Notes: generated by a model not told the origin, from the sequence alone. Shown: positions 1 to 7,146, numbered from the stretch's first letter. The stretch is 32,330 bases of DNA from Bacteroidales bacterium (GCA_004552725.1 SFNM01000010.1:1-32330); one strand, 5' to 3'. Numbers and translations are program-made.

Positions 1-99
1 GCCGTCAACGCCTTAGTCTGCCGCGATGCTAACGGCATAGTGCGGCGCACAGCTAACGAGTTAGGCAACGGCTGGGACATATACTACGACACCGCAGGC
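1..99. repeat. Terminal direct repeat, left copy (circular closure)
   Basis: Bases 1-99 are identical to 32232-32330. The repeat lies inside a tail gene, and the reading frame continues through the join. This is best explained as assembler overlap on a circular or circularly permuted genome, not a biological terminus. Unique genome length is then 32,231 bp. Confidence 0.95.
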
Positions 100-528
100 C
101 TCAAATCGCTCGAGGTGGGCTGGGATGGTGCAAGTGTGATAAGAGTATACCAGCGCGGGAGCCTCAAGGCGATGCTCGGCATCGACGGCACAATCCAGCC
201 CGCGAGCGGCATGGTCTCCCTCACTCTTGCGCCGTACATCGCGGGCAATGATGCACAATATTACACCACACAAGGCCAAGGCTTAGCGGGGCAGAGCTAT
301 TACAAGAGCGAGAGCAGCGGCTTAGTATATGGCGACACAGCACTCTCACAAAGCTCGCTAATACCTGACGGCAGTTACATTGAGGCCGGCTTGGCTCTAT
401 TTAGCTTTAATCCGGGCGGCGGAGCCATCGGCTCACGCAGCATCTACAGCGCCAGAGGCGGGGCGCTCACCAAGACTACCACAATTACGTGGACGATAGA
501 CAATAACGGCAACATAATAACTCAATAA
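1..528 (+). CDS. Tail-tip / minor structural protein, 3' part (gene wraps the origin)
   Basis: This is the C-terminal 175 codons of a 269-residue protein whose start is at 31950. The two parts join in frame through the 99-bp terminal repeat. The protein opens with a basic segment (TKRAAKPRAKGYR) and continues with short beta-rich stretches such as GTITANADNFRVVNSDGNI, a style common in tail-tip and fibre-attachment proteins. The remainder is Gly/Ser/Tyr-rich and ends with TITWTIDNNGNIITQ. It lies between the large tail protein at 29782 and the coiled-coil fibre at 531, with 2 nt to the next start, so it belongs to the same late operon. I recognise no enzymatic motif. A role at the tail tip or in fibre attachment is inferred from position. 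Confidence 0.8.
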   Translation, partial: AVNALVCRDANGIVRRTANELGNGWDIYYDTAGLKSLEVGWDGASVIRVYQRGSLKAMLGIDGTIQPASGMVSLTLAPYIAGNDAQYYTTQGQGLAGQSYYKSESSGLVYGDTALSQSSLIPDGSYIEAGLALFSFNPGGGAIGSRSIYSARGGALTKTTTITWTIDNNGNIITQ

Positions 529-530
529 TT

Positions 531-1796
531 ATGCAGTATATCAATAACAATAGCGATTTTGCGCTGGATATTGCGCTCAAGGCAATACTCCCTGACGGCG
601 CCGAGTTAGCGACCGCGCCGCCCAATTGTGATTTTACGCTGACCTTTGGCACACGCTATGACGAGGCCAAATACGAGGTCGGACGTTACAACGGCGAGCC
701 GCGCGGTTACACCGTCAACACAGACGGCTCGCTGCACGTAATCTTTGACGCGCACGGCTTAGGGCTTGGGCGCTTAGGGTGCATGCTCACCTACGGCATC
801 CCCGACAGCAGCTACCCCGACGGTGTGGCCACCGTGGCCACCTCCTACGAGTTAGACGTTGAGTTGATAGGGTGGGGCGCAGACGGCCAGCAGAGCGGCA
901 CCGTGACACTCGCCACCGAGGCCGCCGCCGTAGGAGCAGCACAACAAGCACAAGCCGCCGCCGAAAAAGCCGCCGCCGACGTTGTTACTGCTGTACAAAC
1001 AGCACAAGCCGCTGAGCAAACTGCAAAGGCCGCACTCAGTACAGCAGGCGAGGCCGTAGTTACAGCAAATGAAAGTGTCAAACATGCAGACTTATCCGCG
1101 CAAGCATCGGAGGCATCGAGACAGGAGGCTGCCGCCAGTGCCAACGAGGCGCGAGAAGCGGTACAGCGTGCATCCGAGGCAGTAGCAGCAGCAGGCGAGG
1201 CTATCAACGTAGCCAATGAGGCAACGGTAGAGGCGCGAACGGCTGCTAATGCGGCCAACACGGCTGCCGATAATGCCAACACTGCCGCCGATAAAATTGA
1301 TAAATGTGCACTCAAGACAGAGGTAGCCGAACTCGACGATAGACTAACCGCAGGGCTTGCCTCCGAAAGAGCCGAGCGAGAAAGCATTGACAACGAGTTA
1401 ATCGCAGCACTCAACTCGGAGGCGACGGAGCGTGCGGCGGGGGATGCTGCTGTGGCTGATATGGTGCGGCAGTTAATCCCCTCCGCTTTGGCGGTGGAGG
1501 CGCCGCGGAGAATTACGCTGGGTAATTTGGTGGCGCAGTATGTTGTGGCGCGGTTGGTGCCGTCGGACACGTTGCCGAATGTGCTGTTTTTAAGCGACGG
1601 CAAGGCGGTGGCGGTAGACCAAACGGGGCGGCTGACGGTGGTTGGCGAGGGCGAGAGCGTGGTGCAGGTAGTGCCGACGATGCACACGTCTATCGCCAAG
1701 AGCGTGCGCATAAGCGTGGAGCGGCCTACGTTGCGGCTGTATGACACACGCGCTAAGTTGCGGCTGACGCAGAGCGGAGGGCTGCTGCTTAATTGA
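531..1796 (+). CDS. Coiled-coil tail fibre protein
   Basis: A 421-residue structural protein. Residues 1-115 form a beta-rich domain (DFALDIALKAILPDGAEL near the N-terminus) that resembles the N-terminal attachment domains of siphophage baseplate proteins. About residues 125-260 are an Ala/Glu/Gln-rich alpha-helical stretch that should form a long trimeric coiled coil. It is followed by a charged helical stretch (ERAERESIDNELIAALNSEATERAAGD) and a small beta domain containing an Ig-like pattern (SDGKAVAVDQTGRLTVVGEGESVVQV). Base usage changes in the last third, which becomes G-rich over C, suggesting a recombined distal module. A role as a fibre linking the tail tip to a receptor-binding part is inferred from architecture and position. 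Confidence 0.8.
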   Translation: MQYINNNSDFALDIALKAILPDGAELATAPPNCDFTLTFGTRYDEAKYEVGRYNGEPRGYTVNTDGSLHVIFDAHGLGLGRLGCMLTYGIPDSSYPDGVATVATSYELDVELIGWGADGQQSGTVTLATEAAAVGAAQQAQAAAEKAAADVVTAVQTAQAAEQTAKAALSTAGEAVVTANESVKHADLSAQASEASRQEAAASANEAREAVQRASEAVAAAGEAINVANEATVEARTAANAANTAADNANTAADKIDKCALKTEVAELDDRLTAGLASERAERESIDNELIAALNSEATERAAGDAAVADMVRQLIPSALAVEAPRRITLGNLVAQYVVARLVPSDTLPNVLFLSDGKAVAVDQTGRLTVVGEGESVVQVVPTMHTSIAKSVRISVERPTLRLYDTRAKLRLTQSGGLLLN

Positions 1797-1801
1797 TTTT
1801 A

Positions 1802-1884
1802 GGGACGAGATTATAGGGACGAGGGACTAGTTAAGAGGGACGAGATAAAAAACAAGTAATAAAACAAGTAATAAAACAAGTAAA
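1802..1884 (+). repeat. Two sets of short repeats ahead of the fibre gene
   Basis: The 99-bp gap between two tail genes holds three copies of GGGACGAG (1802-1809, 1816-1823, 1837-1844). These are followed by three tandem 12-bp units of AAAACAAGTAAT (1849-1860, 1861-1872, and 1873-1884 with one changed base). The repeats end 11 bases before the start of the next gene. Function is unknown. They could be slippage products or a spacer where fibre modules recombine. Confidence 0.75.
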
Positions 1885-1895
1885 ATATTAGCAAT

Positions 1896-3356
1896 ATGGC
1901 ATTTACAGAGAGCGAAGAAACTATGTTGAAGCAGTTGCTGACTGCATTTGAGAACGGCAAGCGATTAAGTGACTTGCCTAACGTAAAAAGCACTAATCCC
2001 TACGATTTATATGTGGAGGTACTTGACACTGACGGGGAGAGCAAAAAGGCGGCGTTGGCCACGTTGCTCCCTTACTTGGAGGAGCAGTGCGCCTACGGTG
2101 TGGAGTGGGATGCGACTGTAGCCGACCCTACTTGCACTCGTGTGGGTAATATGGCATTGCACAAGACGCTGCCTATCCAAAGCCGTATGCGTGGCTGTCT
2201 GCTTGATGACGATGGCAAGGTGGTGCGCTATCTTGACCCGAACGATTGGACGAGCGCGGTGCGCGACGGCTCGGAGGGTCAGGTGATGGTTGAGATACCT
2301 ATGCACTACCGCCGCTTTATCACCGATGGCAACAAGCGCCGGGTGATGCTGTCGGAGTACCCGTTGCCGGGTTATCACCAAGTGCCGCTGATGTACCAAT
2401 CGGCGTATCAAGCGACGGTGCAACGCTCGACTAATAAGTTGGCGAGTGTGCGCAACTTTACGGAGGACTACCGCGGTGGCACTAATGACGCTGATTGGGA
2501 TGGTCTCGCAAAAAGCGAGTTAGGCAGACCTGCAGGCGGTTTAAGTCTCAATTCGAGCCGCAAATATGCGCGTAACCGCAAGGCCGGGTCAAGCGAGTGG
2601 AACGCGCTGACATACGACGCGTGGAAAGAGTTGTATTGGCTGTTTGTGGTGGAGTATGCCACGCGAAACTCGCAAGCGGCATACAACGCAGAGCCGACTG
2701 CCGAGGGGTACAAGCAAGGAGGCTTGGGCGCAGGTGTAACCAACATCAACGGCACAAAGTGGAGTGGGTTTAACGACTCTCTACCATTTATCCCGTGCGG
2801 CTATACCGATGCACTTGGCAACGGCACGGGCGAGGTAGAGTTTACTATGCCTGCAGAGTATGACAAGAGTGGCGTAGTGGTAAAAGTGCCGCGATACCGC
2901 GGCATCGAAAATCCCTTTGGCCACGTTTGGGTATGGGTAGATGGGGTGAAAGTGCGCATAAGTGCGGACGTGGAGAACGGCGGCGACGGCTTGAGCAAGA
3001 TTTATGTATGCTCCGACCCAGACAAGTATAGCAGTACAGGCTACGATGGCTACCACCACGTCGGCAACGAGGCTCGCCAAAAATCCTATATCAAAGATAT
3101 AATCTTCGGCGAGGACGGCGACTTAATGGCGGCGGATTGCCAAGGTGGCAGCAGTGCAACCTACTATTGCGACTCTCACAGCACAGAAATACCTACATCG
3201 GGAGAGCGTATAGCAGGGCTGCTTGTTGGCGGTATGGGGCAATTAGGCGCGGATTCGGGTATCACGTGCTCTTACTCAGGCCCCACCGAATCGGGTGCGT
3301 TTAACGCCTGCTGCTCTCGCATTTGCTTTATACCGCGAGCAAAAGTTGATGCGTAA
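1896..3356 (+). CDS. Tail fibre / receptor-binding protein with C-type-lectin-like C-terminus
   Basis: A 486-residue protein that begins with a helical segment (ESEETMLKQLLTAFENGKRL), a style I associate with Bacteroidales phage tail proteins. The middle contains aromatic, Gly-rich sequence. The C-terminal 110 residues are rich in Cys, Gly and Ser and finish GAFNACCSRICFIPRAK. This matches the layout of phage C-type-lectin / formylglycine-enzyme-like domains (a GG..G..AG core ending in SRxCF), which display receptor-binding surfaces, and it recalls the targets of diversity-generating retroelements. No reverse transcriptase is visible in this genome, and AAC codons are scarce in the last 110 residues. 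Host recognition at the tail tip is the likely role. Confidence 0.8.
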   Translation: MAFTESEETMLKQLLTAFENGKRLSDLPNVKSTNPYDLYVEVLDTDGESKKAALATLLPYLEEQCAYGVEWDATVADPTCTRVGNMALHKTLPIQSRMRGCLLDDDGKVVRYLDPNDWTSAVRDGSEGQVMVEIPMHYRRFITDGNKRRVMLSEYPLPGYHQVPLMYQSAYQATVQRSTNKLASVRNFTEDYRGGTNDADWDGLAKSELGRPAGGLSLNSSRKYARNRKAGSSEWNALTYDAWKELYWLFVVEYATRNSQAAYNAEPTAEGYKQGGLGAGVTNINGTKWSGFNDSLPFIPCGYTDALGNGTGEVEFTMPAEYDKSGVVVKVPRYRGIENPFGHVWVWVDGVKVRISADVENGGDGLSKIYVCSDPDKYSSTGYDGYHHVGNEARQKSYIKDIIFGEDGDLMAADCQGGSSATYYCDSHSTEIPTSGERIAGLLVGGMGQLGADSGITCSYSGPTESGAFNACCSRICFIPRAKVDA

Positions 3357-3397
3357 AAGTATCAACAAGATATTATAACTAATTAAATTAAAGCGTT

Positions 3398-3754
3398 ATG
3401 AAATCAGTATTTGACAACAAACCGAGCGTTATCTTGCCACTTGGCAACGGCGCGTATTATTACAACTACAATATCCACGAGCGTGTGGGCGAGGGCGATG
3501 AGCCGAGTGGTTGGGAGTGCGACACCGTCAAGGTGTGGGGCAAGCCTAACTACGGCGACATCGTGCGTGCGGTTATCCGCAATGAGTATGATGCAAATGC
3601 GGAGTTTGACTTGGTCAACTCGTACAACGCGGCTGTGGCCGGCCTCACCGATGGCGACAAGGCTAAGGCAGACACCGCCGCCTACATCGCTTTTATCGGC
3701 AGAGTGAGCGCGATTAAGGCGATGGTGCGTAAAGACATTGAAGCCGAAAATTAG
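3398..3754 (+). CDS. Small protein downstream of tail fibre, unknown function
   Basis: A 118-residue protein. The N-terminus (KSVFDNKPSVILPLGNGAYY) is followed by a middle part with WGKPNYGDIVRAVIRNEYDA and a charged helical C-terminus. The pattern W-x-KPxYGxIVxAxIRxxY is familiar from small proteins that follow tail-fibre genes in Bacteroidales phages and prophages. I do not know a tested function. Position suggests fibre assembly, chaperoning or a tail accessory role. It ends 2 nt before the next gene, so the two are probably co-translated. Confidence 0.75.
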   Translation: MKSVFDNKPSVILPLGNGAYYYNYNIHERVGEGDEPSGWECDTVKVWGKPNYGDIVRAVIRNEYDANAEFDLVNSYNAAVAGLTDGDKAKADTAAYIAFIGRVSAIKAMVRKDIEAEN

Positions 3755-3756
3755 AG

Positions 3757-4362
3757 ATGGAGAACTTACCGGCAATAATCAGCGCACTCGGCACTATAAT
3801 TGCGGCTTACTTTGCTTATAACCAGTACACCAAAAACAAGCTCACCGACTTAAAGGTGGCGCAGTTGGAGGCGGAGCAGAGCGAGAGGCAACGCCGCCGC
3901 AGCGATAACTCGGCGATAGTCCACGGCGAGCTGTGGGAGATATTGCACGAGCTAAAGGCAGACCGCGTTTATATCGTGCAACCGCATCCGCTCGGCAATG
4001 AGAGCATGATAAGCATCTACTTTGAGTCAAAGCGCAAGGGCGTGGAGAGCATGAAACCGCGGGTGCACAACCTAAAAATGTGCGACGTGGCCAAATTTTG
4101 CAGTGAGCTGGCATCGCACCTGTTTTGGGCTATCCGCGACATCGACGCAGAGGTGGATGACCGCTATGCCAAGAGTTTGCTCAGTGCTTGCGGCACATCG
4201 CAGGTTATTATCAAGCGGCTAAGCGATAATACGCACGACTGGGTCGGCTCTATCTTTTGCGAGTTTACGACACCTACGGATATTGACCCGGAGGTGGCGC
4301 GGGCAACGCTCCACCAGGCGGCTCAAAATATCCAGTACATACTGCCGCAGTATGTTGAGTAA
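3757..4362 (+). CDS. Membrane-anchored protein with GAF-like region, next to lysis genes
   Basis: A 201-residue protein. Residues 4-21 (LPAIISALGTIIAAYFAY) form one membrane segment. Residues 25-50 are a charged helix (KLTDLKVAQLEAEQSERQRR), and the rest looks globular. The block ELWEILHELKADRVYIVQPHP is the kind of sequence found in GAF-type sensor domains. The gene sits directly upstream of the M15 lysozyme-type gene, where a holin or signal-anchor protein would be expected. One N-terminal membrane helix with a large soluble domain is unusual for a holin, so the role is uncertain. It may time lysis or act during lysogeny. Confidence 0.7.
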   Translation: MENLPAIISALGTIIAAYFAYNQYTKNKLTDLKVAQLEAEQSERQRRRSDNSAIVHGELWEILHELKADRVYIVQPHPLGNESMISIYFESKRKGVESMKPRVHNLKMCDVAKFCSELASHLFWAIRDIDAEVDDRYAKSLLSACGTSQVIIKRLSDNTHDWVGSIFCEFTTPTDIDPEVARATLHQAAQNIQYILPQYVE

Positions 4363-4384
4363 TCTTATCTAACACCTTATCACT

Positions 4385-4789
4385 ATGGTATATTTTACAA
4401 TTAACGAGTTGTGTTACTCGGCCACGGCACAAGCCAACGGCATTAACAACACCCCTAACAACACGCAGCGCAACGCGCTCACAGCGCTGGTAGACACAGT
4501 CCTCGACCCGCTCCGCCGCGCGTGGGGCAAGCCTATCCTCGTCAACAGCGGCTACCGCTGCCCAGCGCTCAACAACGCAGTCGGTGGCAAGGCCTCAAGC
4601 CAACACCTACGCGGTGAGGCTGCCGACATCACAGTGGGGTCGCGTGAGGCTAATCGCCAATTGTATGACTTGGCGCTTAAGTTGCATCTGCCGTTTGACC
4701 AACTTATCGGCGAGCAAAATTGCAGGTGGCTGCACATCTCTCACAAACTCGACGGCGGAGGCCGTCATAAAGCGTGGATAGAGCCGTGA
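4385..4789 (+). CDS. Endolysin: M15 family D-Ala-D-Ala peptidase
   Basis: A 134-residue zinc peptidase of the M15 (M15_3) family, which cleaves peptide cross-links or stems of peptidoglycan at host lysis. The zinc and catalytic signature is visible: SSQHLRGEAADI gives His74 and Asp81, and RWLHIS gives His117. The upstream part has the usual GYRCPALN block. Length fits a one-domain phage endolysin. There is no signal peptide, so release to the periplasm should depend on a holin-type protein. The stop overlaps the start region of the spanin gene, forming a lysis cassette. Confidence 0.93.
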   Translation: MVYFTINELCYSATAQANGINNTPNNTQRNALTALVDTVLDPLRRAWGKPILVNSGYRCPALNNAVGGKASSQHLRGEAADITVGSREANRQLYDLALKLHLPFDQLIGEQNCRWLHISHKLDGGGRHKAWIEP

Positions 4790-5199
4790 GAGCGCTGCAC
4801 ATAATAATAGCGATGGTGATGGCTATGGCCATTGCATCGTGCTCGCGCCATCTGGTAACGGAGTCGACATCGTTGACATCGTCGATGTATAATGTGCGGG
4901 TTGACACTGTGCGAGTGATGGAGCGGAGCGTAGACACCGTAGTGGAGCGCGACAGCGTGGTTATCGAGCGCACAGGCGACACCATCACCATCCGGCAAGT
5001 GCGATGGCGCGACCGTGTGAGCATCATCCACGACACCGTATATCAGCGGAGCGTCGATACAGTCATGGCCGAGAGCCGGGAGGCAATAGCCACGGTGAGC
5101 GAGCCGGAGCCTACATTTTGGGACAAGGTGCTTGAGTGGCTCGCGCTGGTGGGCACACTCGCGCTGGTGGGTGCCGTCATCCTCTGGCGCACAAAATAG
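4786..5199 (+). CDS. Probable unimolecular spanin (lipoprotein with C-terminal membrane anchor)
   Basis: A 137-residue protein if it starts at the GTG at 4786, which overlaps the endolysin stop as GTGA. A second GTG at 4774 would add four residues. The N-terminus is a lipoprotein signal ending in a lipobox (AIASC, Cys19). A Val/Arg/Thr/Asp-rich rod follows (VDTVRVMERSVDTVVERDSV), with no cytoplasmic domain. The C-terminus is a membrane helix (LEWLALVGTLALVGAVILW). A lipid anchor at one end and an inner-membrane helix at the other is the design of one-piece spanins, which fuse inner and outer membranes in the last lysis step. Position directly after the endolysin supports this. No experimental relative is known to me. 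Confidence 0.8.
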   Translation: MRALHIIIAMVMAMAIASCSRHLVTESTSLTSSMYNVRVDTVRVMERSVDTVVERDSVVIERTGDTITIRQVRWRDRVSIIHDTVYQRSVDTVMAESREAIATVSEPEPTFWDKVLEWLALVGTLALVGAVILWRTK

Positions 5200-5237
5200 T
5201 AACTACTTTTGTCATTTGTATATCTTTCAATGTGTAG

Positions 5238-5265
5238 GGGCGTGGCCGCGAGGTTACGCCCTTTT
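5238..5265 (+). terminator. Intrinsic terminator of the late operon
   Basis: A 10-bp stem (5238-5247 with 5252-5261, two G-U pairs) is closed by a GCGA tetraloop and followed by TTTT. The two G-U pairs become A-C mismatches on the opposite strand and no T-run follows there, so the signal is for the plus strand. It ends transcription from the tail and lysis genes and overlaps the stop of the convergent integrase gene. Confidence 0.9.
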
Positions 5266-6424
5266 AGTGCCCGCCGAATACTGCATCCAGCACGGCACGG
5301 TTTGCGGCGTCAATTTTGCGCGCGTCAAAGTCGATGTATATATCCGTCACACTATGGCCACCGTGGCCAAGAGCCGCCGCTATCGTCTCTTTGGGTATCT
5401 CAAGCGCGGCGGCTATTGTCGCCCATGAGTGACGCGCCCAGTACGTCGACAAGCCCTCAATGCCCAAGCGCTTACCGACTACACGCAGGACGCCGGACAA
5501 GCGGCGGTAAAAAAATCGGTAATCCTGACAACCCTCGGCAAAGTTGACCAACCGCTCGCGCCCCGCGTATTGCTCAATCAGTGCGGCGGCCTCCGGCTCG
5601 ACCTTAATGGAGTAGAGGCGGTGAGTTTTGGCTCGGTGGTAATCCACGCGCCCATCCACTGCCGGCATGGCGTTACAAAGGTCTATAACGTTAATTCCAC
5701 ACAAGCAAAACGAAAGCCGGAGAAAGTCAAGGTAGCGCCGCTCCGTGGGCGTCTCGCCCGCGTCAAACAAGCGGCGCAGCATCTCCACGGAGAGAGCACG
5801 CTTGCGGGTGCGCTCAGGGCGGATGTGAAATTTACGGAACGGGTAGGCGGTGGTGCGCTCATCATCGACGGCATCGTTAAACACGGCGCGGATATTGCGC
5901 AGGTGGATGTTACGCGCGTTACGCTTTGGCGCCGTCTGTGCGAGGTACGCGTCAAACTTTGTAAGCCATGCCGGCGTCACGTCGTCCATCGCCAAGTGCT
6001 CCACGTCGCAGTAATCACCCAGCCGCTTGAGCGTTATCTCATACAGCTCGCGGGTGCGCCCGTGGCGGGCGGCGATGGAGGCGCGAAACGCGTCCGCCAA
6101 GGTGTAGCGCTGCACATCCTCGTGGGTAAGCTCCGCCAACACGGCATCGCGTATTTGAGTAATGCTCAACCCCACGAGCCGCCCATCATTTTGGAGCCGC
6201 AGGACGACGCCGTCGACGGCGATTTTTTGCGATGTAATTAAGTTATTGAGCGCAGCTTTTTGCGGGTGATTGACCACCAGACGGGCGGCGGCATCCCATT
6301 GGTCGGGATGGAGTTTGACGGGGAGCGTGATGTAAGCACGCTGGCGGCGATGCGTCAGGGCGATGCGCAGCGGGGCGGCATCCTTTGCGCTGCGCGTGTC
6401 GAGATAGTAGTTTGTTGTTATCAT
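5264..6424 (-). CDS. int: Tyrosine-recombinase integrase
   Basis: A 386-residue integrase that recombines phage attP with host attB. Residues 1-100 form an arm-binding domain of the type seen in Bacteroidota integrases, about 105-195 the core-binding (SAM-like) domain, and about 210-380 the catalytic domain. Visible active-site positions are Lys266 (RAKTHR), Arg331 with His332 (WARHSWATI), His354 (ALGH) and the nucleophile Tyr363 (DIYIDF). The usual first catalytic Arg is replaced by Asn245 in CGINVIDL, a variant I associate with Bacteroidota enzymes. It reads toward the late operon and lies directly beside a tRNA-Pro fragment, as expected for a tRNA-targeting integrase. Confidence 0.95.
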   Translation of the reverse strand: MITTNYYLDTRSAKDAAPLRIALTHRRQRAYITLPVKLHPDQWDAAARLVVNHPQKAALNNLITSQKIAVDGVVLRLQNDGRLVGLSITQIRDAVLAELTHEDVQRYTLADAFRASIAARHGRTRELYEITLKRLGDYCDVEHLAMDDVTPAWLTKFDAYLAQTAPKRNARNIHLRNIRAVFNDAVDDERTTAYPFRKFHIRPERTRKRALSVEMLRRLFDAGETPTERRYLDFLRLSFCLCGINVIDLCNAMPAVDGRVDYHRAKTHRLYSIKVEPEAAALIEQYAGRERLVNFAEGCQDYRFFYRRLSGVLRVVGKRLGIEGLSTYWARHSWATIAAALEIPKETIAAALGHGGHSVTDIYIDFDARKIDAANRAVLDAVFGGH

Positions 6425-6440
6425 GATACGTTATTTTTGC

Positions 6441-6533
6441 TTGCACACCATTTGCACACACATTGGCCAACGATGGCGCAAAATGGCGCAAAATGGCGCA
6501 AATATTTTGAGATTTGGGGATACATTTTGAGAT
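6441..6533. repeat. Clustered direct repeats in the attP arm region
   Basis: Three families of direct repeats lie between the integrase start and the tRNA fragment. TTGCACAC occurs twice (6441-6448, 6452-6459). ATGGCGCAAA occurs as three perfect tandem 10-bp units (6473-6482, 6483-6492, 6493-6502). ATTTTGAGAT occurs twice, 20 bp apart (6504-6513, 6524-6533). Phage attP sites normally carry integrase arm-type sites and excisionase sites in exactly this place, so these are candidate binding sites. Which protein binds which repeat cannot be read from sequence. Confidence 0.75.
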
Positions 6534-6559
6534 ATATACGGGTAGTTATAGGTAGATGC

Positions 6560-6602
6560 AAAAAAGAGCAAGCCGCCATAAATCCATGATTTACAGCGGC
6601 TT
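6560..6602 (-). terminator. Intrinsic terminator after the tRNA fragment / repressor
   Basis: On the minus strand the stem AAGCCGC (6602-6596 with 6576-6570) encloses a second 6-bp stem (6593-6588 with 6584-6579) with a 3-nt loop. A run of six T follows at 6565-6560. It would stop repressor transcription before the integrase. Because it directly follows the tRNA 3' end, it may have been copied from the host tRNA-Pro locus. Confidence 0.8.
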
Positions 6603-6620
6603 ACTTGCTTGCTTTTGCTT

Positions 6621-6664
6621 AGTCGGGGTGACTTGACTCGAACAAGCGACCTCACGCCCCCCAG
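6621..6664 (-). other. attP: attP core: 3' part of a tRNA-Pro(GGG)
   Basis: Read on the minus strand, this is the 3' part of a tRNA. The anticodon loop is CTGGGGG (anticodon GGG, proline), followed by an anticodon stem half, variable region AGGTC, a T-stem of GCTTG with CAAGT around the T-loop TTCGAGT, acceptor strand CACCCCG and discriminator A at 6623. CACCCCG fits a tRNA-Pro beginning CGGGGTG. The 5' half is absent, so this is not a functional tRNA gene. It is the expected attP crossover segment that restores the host tRNA on integration. The exact ends of the identity are unknown without the host attB. Confidence 0.8.
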
Positions 6665-6708
6665 ACGTTTAGGGGTATGGGGTAAGCCGCTGACAGCGTG
6701 TGAGTTAC

Positions 6709-7146
6709 TTAGGGGCTTGCAGGGGCTTGCACACCTGTTGCACGCGCAGAGCCGCGCAGGACGTCCAACTGCTGCTCTAACATTGTAATATATTTTTGTT
6801 GTGTGGCCACTAATTGCTCGAGTGTGGCCACGCGCTCTGCGTCGCCAGTTGTGATGGTGAGCGTGCCGTCCACTGCCGTATTGTTGTGGTGGCCGGTGAC
6901 GGATACGTTAGACGCTGCCGAGTTGTTGGTGCTGTCATCACCACCAAGGATGAGCCAGCGGGCATCCACATTAGTGTTGGAGAGTATCGCCGCCACCATA
7001 TCGATGCTCGGTTTGCTCCGCCTCGTGGTGCCTAAGTAGGTGGACATGATTTGCGGTTTATATCCTATCGCTTTGGCAAAGGCCGATTTATTACCGCCGA
7101 AACTTTGGGCAATTATGGCCTCGATTCTGTCGTTAATTGTCTGCAT
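6709..7146 (-). CDS. CI-type phage repressor (XRE helix-turn-helix)
   Basis: A 145-residue DNA-binding protein. Residues 1-60 are an XRE/bacteriophage-CI-type HTH domain: FGGNKSAFAKAIGYKPQIMS is the HTH core, followed by SIDMVAAILSNTNVDARWLILG. The middle is Asn/Thr-rich. The C-terminus is a leucine-zipper-like helix (RVATLEQLVATQQKYITMLE), probably for dimerisation. There is no LexA-type peptidase domain, so induction would not use RecA-driven self-cleavage. It is transcribed away from the early genes across a 22-bp dyad at 7176-7197. The role is to hold the lysogenic state. Confidence 0.88.
   Translation of the reverse strand: MQTINDRIEAIIAQSFGGNKSAFAKAIGYKPQIMSTYLGTTRRSKPSIDMVAAILSNTNVDARWLILGGDDSTNNSAASNVSVTGHHNNTAVDGTLTITTGDAERVATLEQLVATQQKYITMLEQQLDVLRGSARATGVQAPASP

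Noticed and set aside
845..1747. Long open frame (300 codons) on the minus strand
   Set aside because: It is antisense to the Ala-rich coiled coil of the fibre gene. GC-rich Ala codons give open frames on the other strand; the product is a Ser/Ala/Val-rich run without family features.
3050..3356. Active diversity-generating retroelement target
   Set aside because: No reverse transcriptase, no template repeat and few AAC codons in the candidate variable region.
5429..6241. 270-codon plus-strand frame opposite the integrase
   Set aside because: The integrase has all expected domains and residues on the minus strand; the plus frame has no recognisable pattern and starts inside the integrase gene.
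6621..6664. Functional tRNA-Pro gene
   Set aside because: Only the 3' half from the anticodon loop is present. No 5' acceptor strand (CGGGGTG) or D-arm was found in the adjoining bases, so it is an attP fragment.
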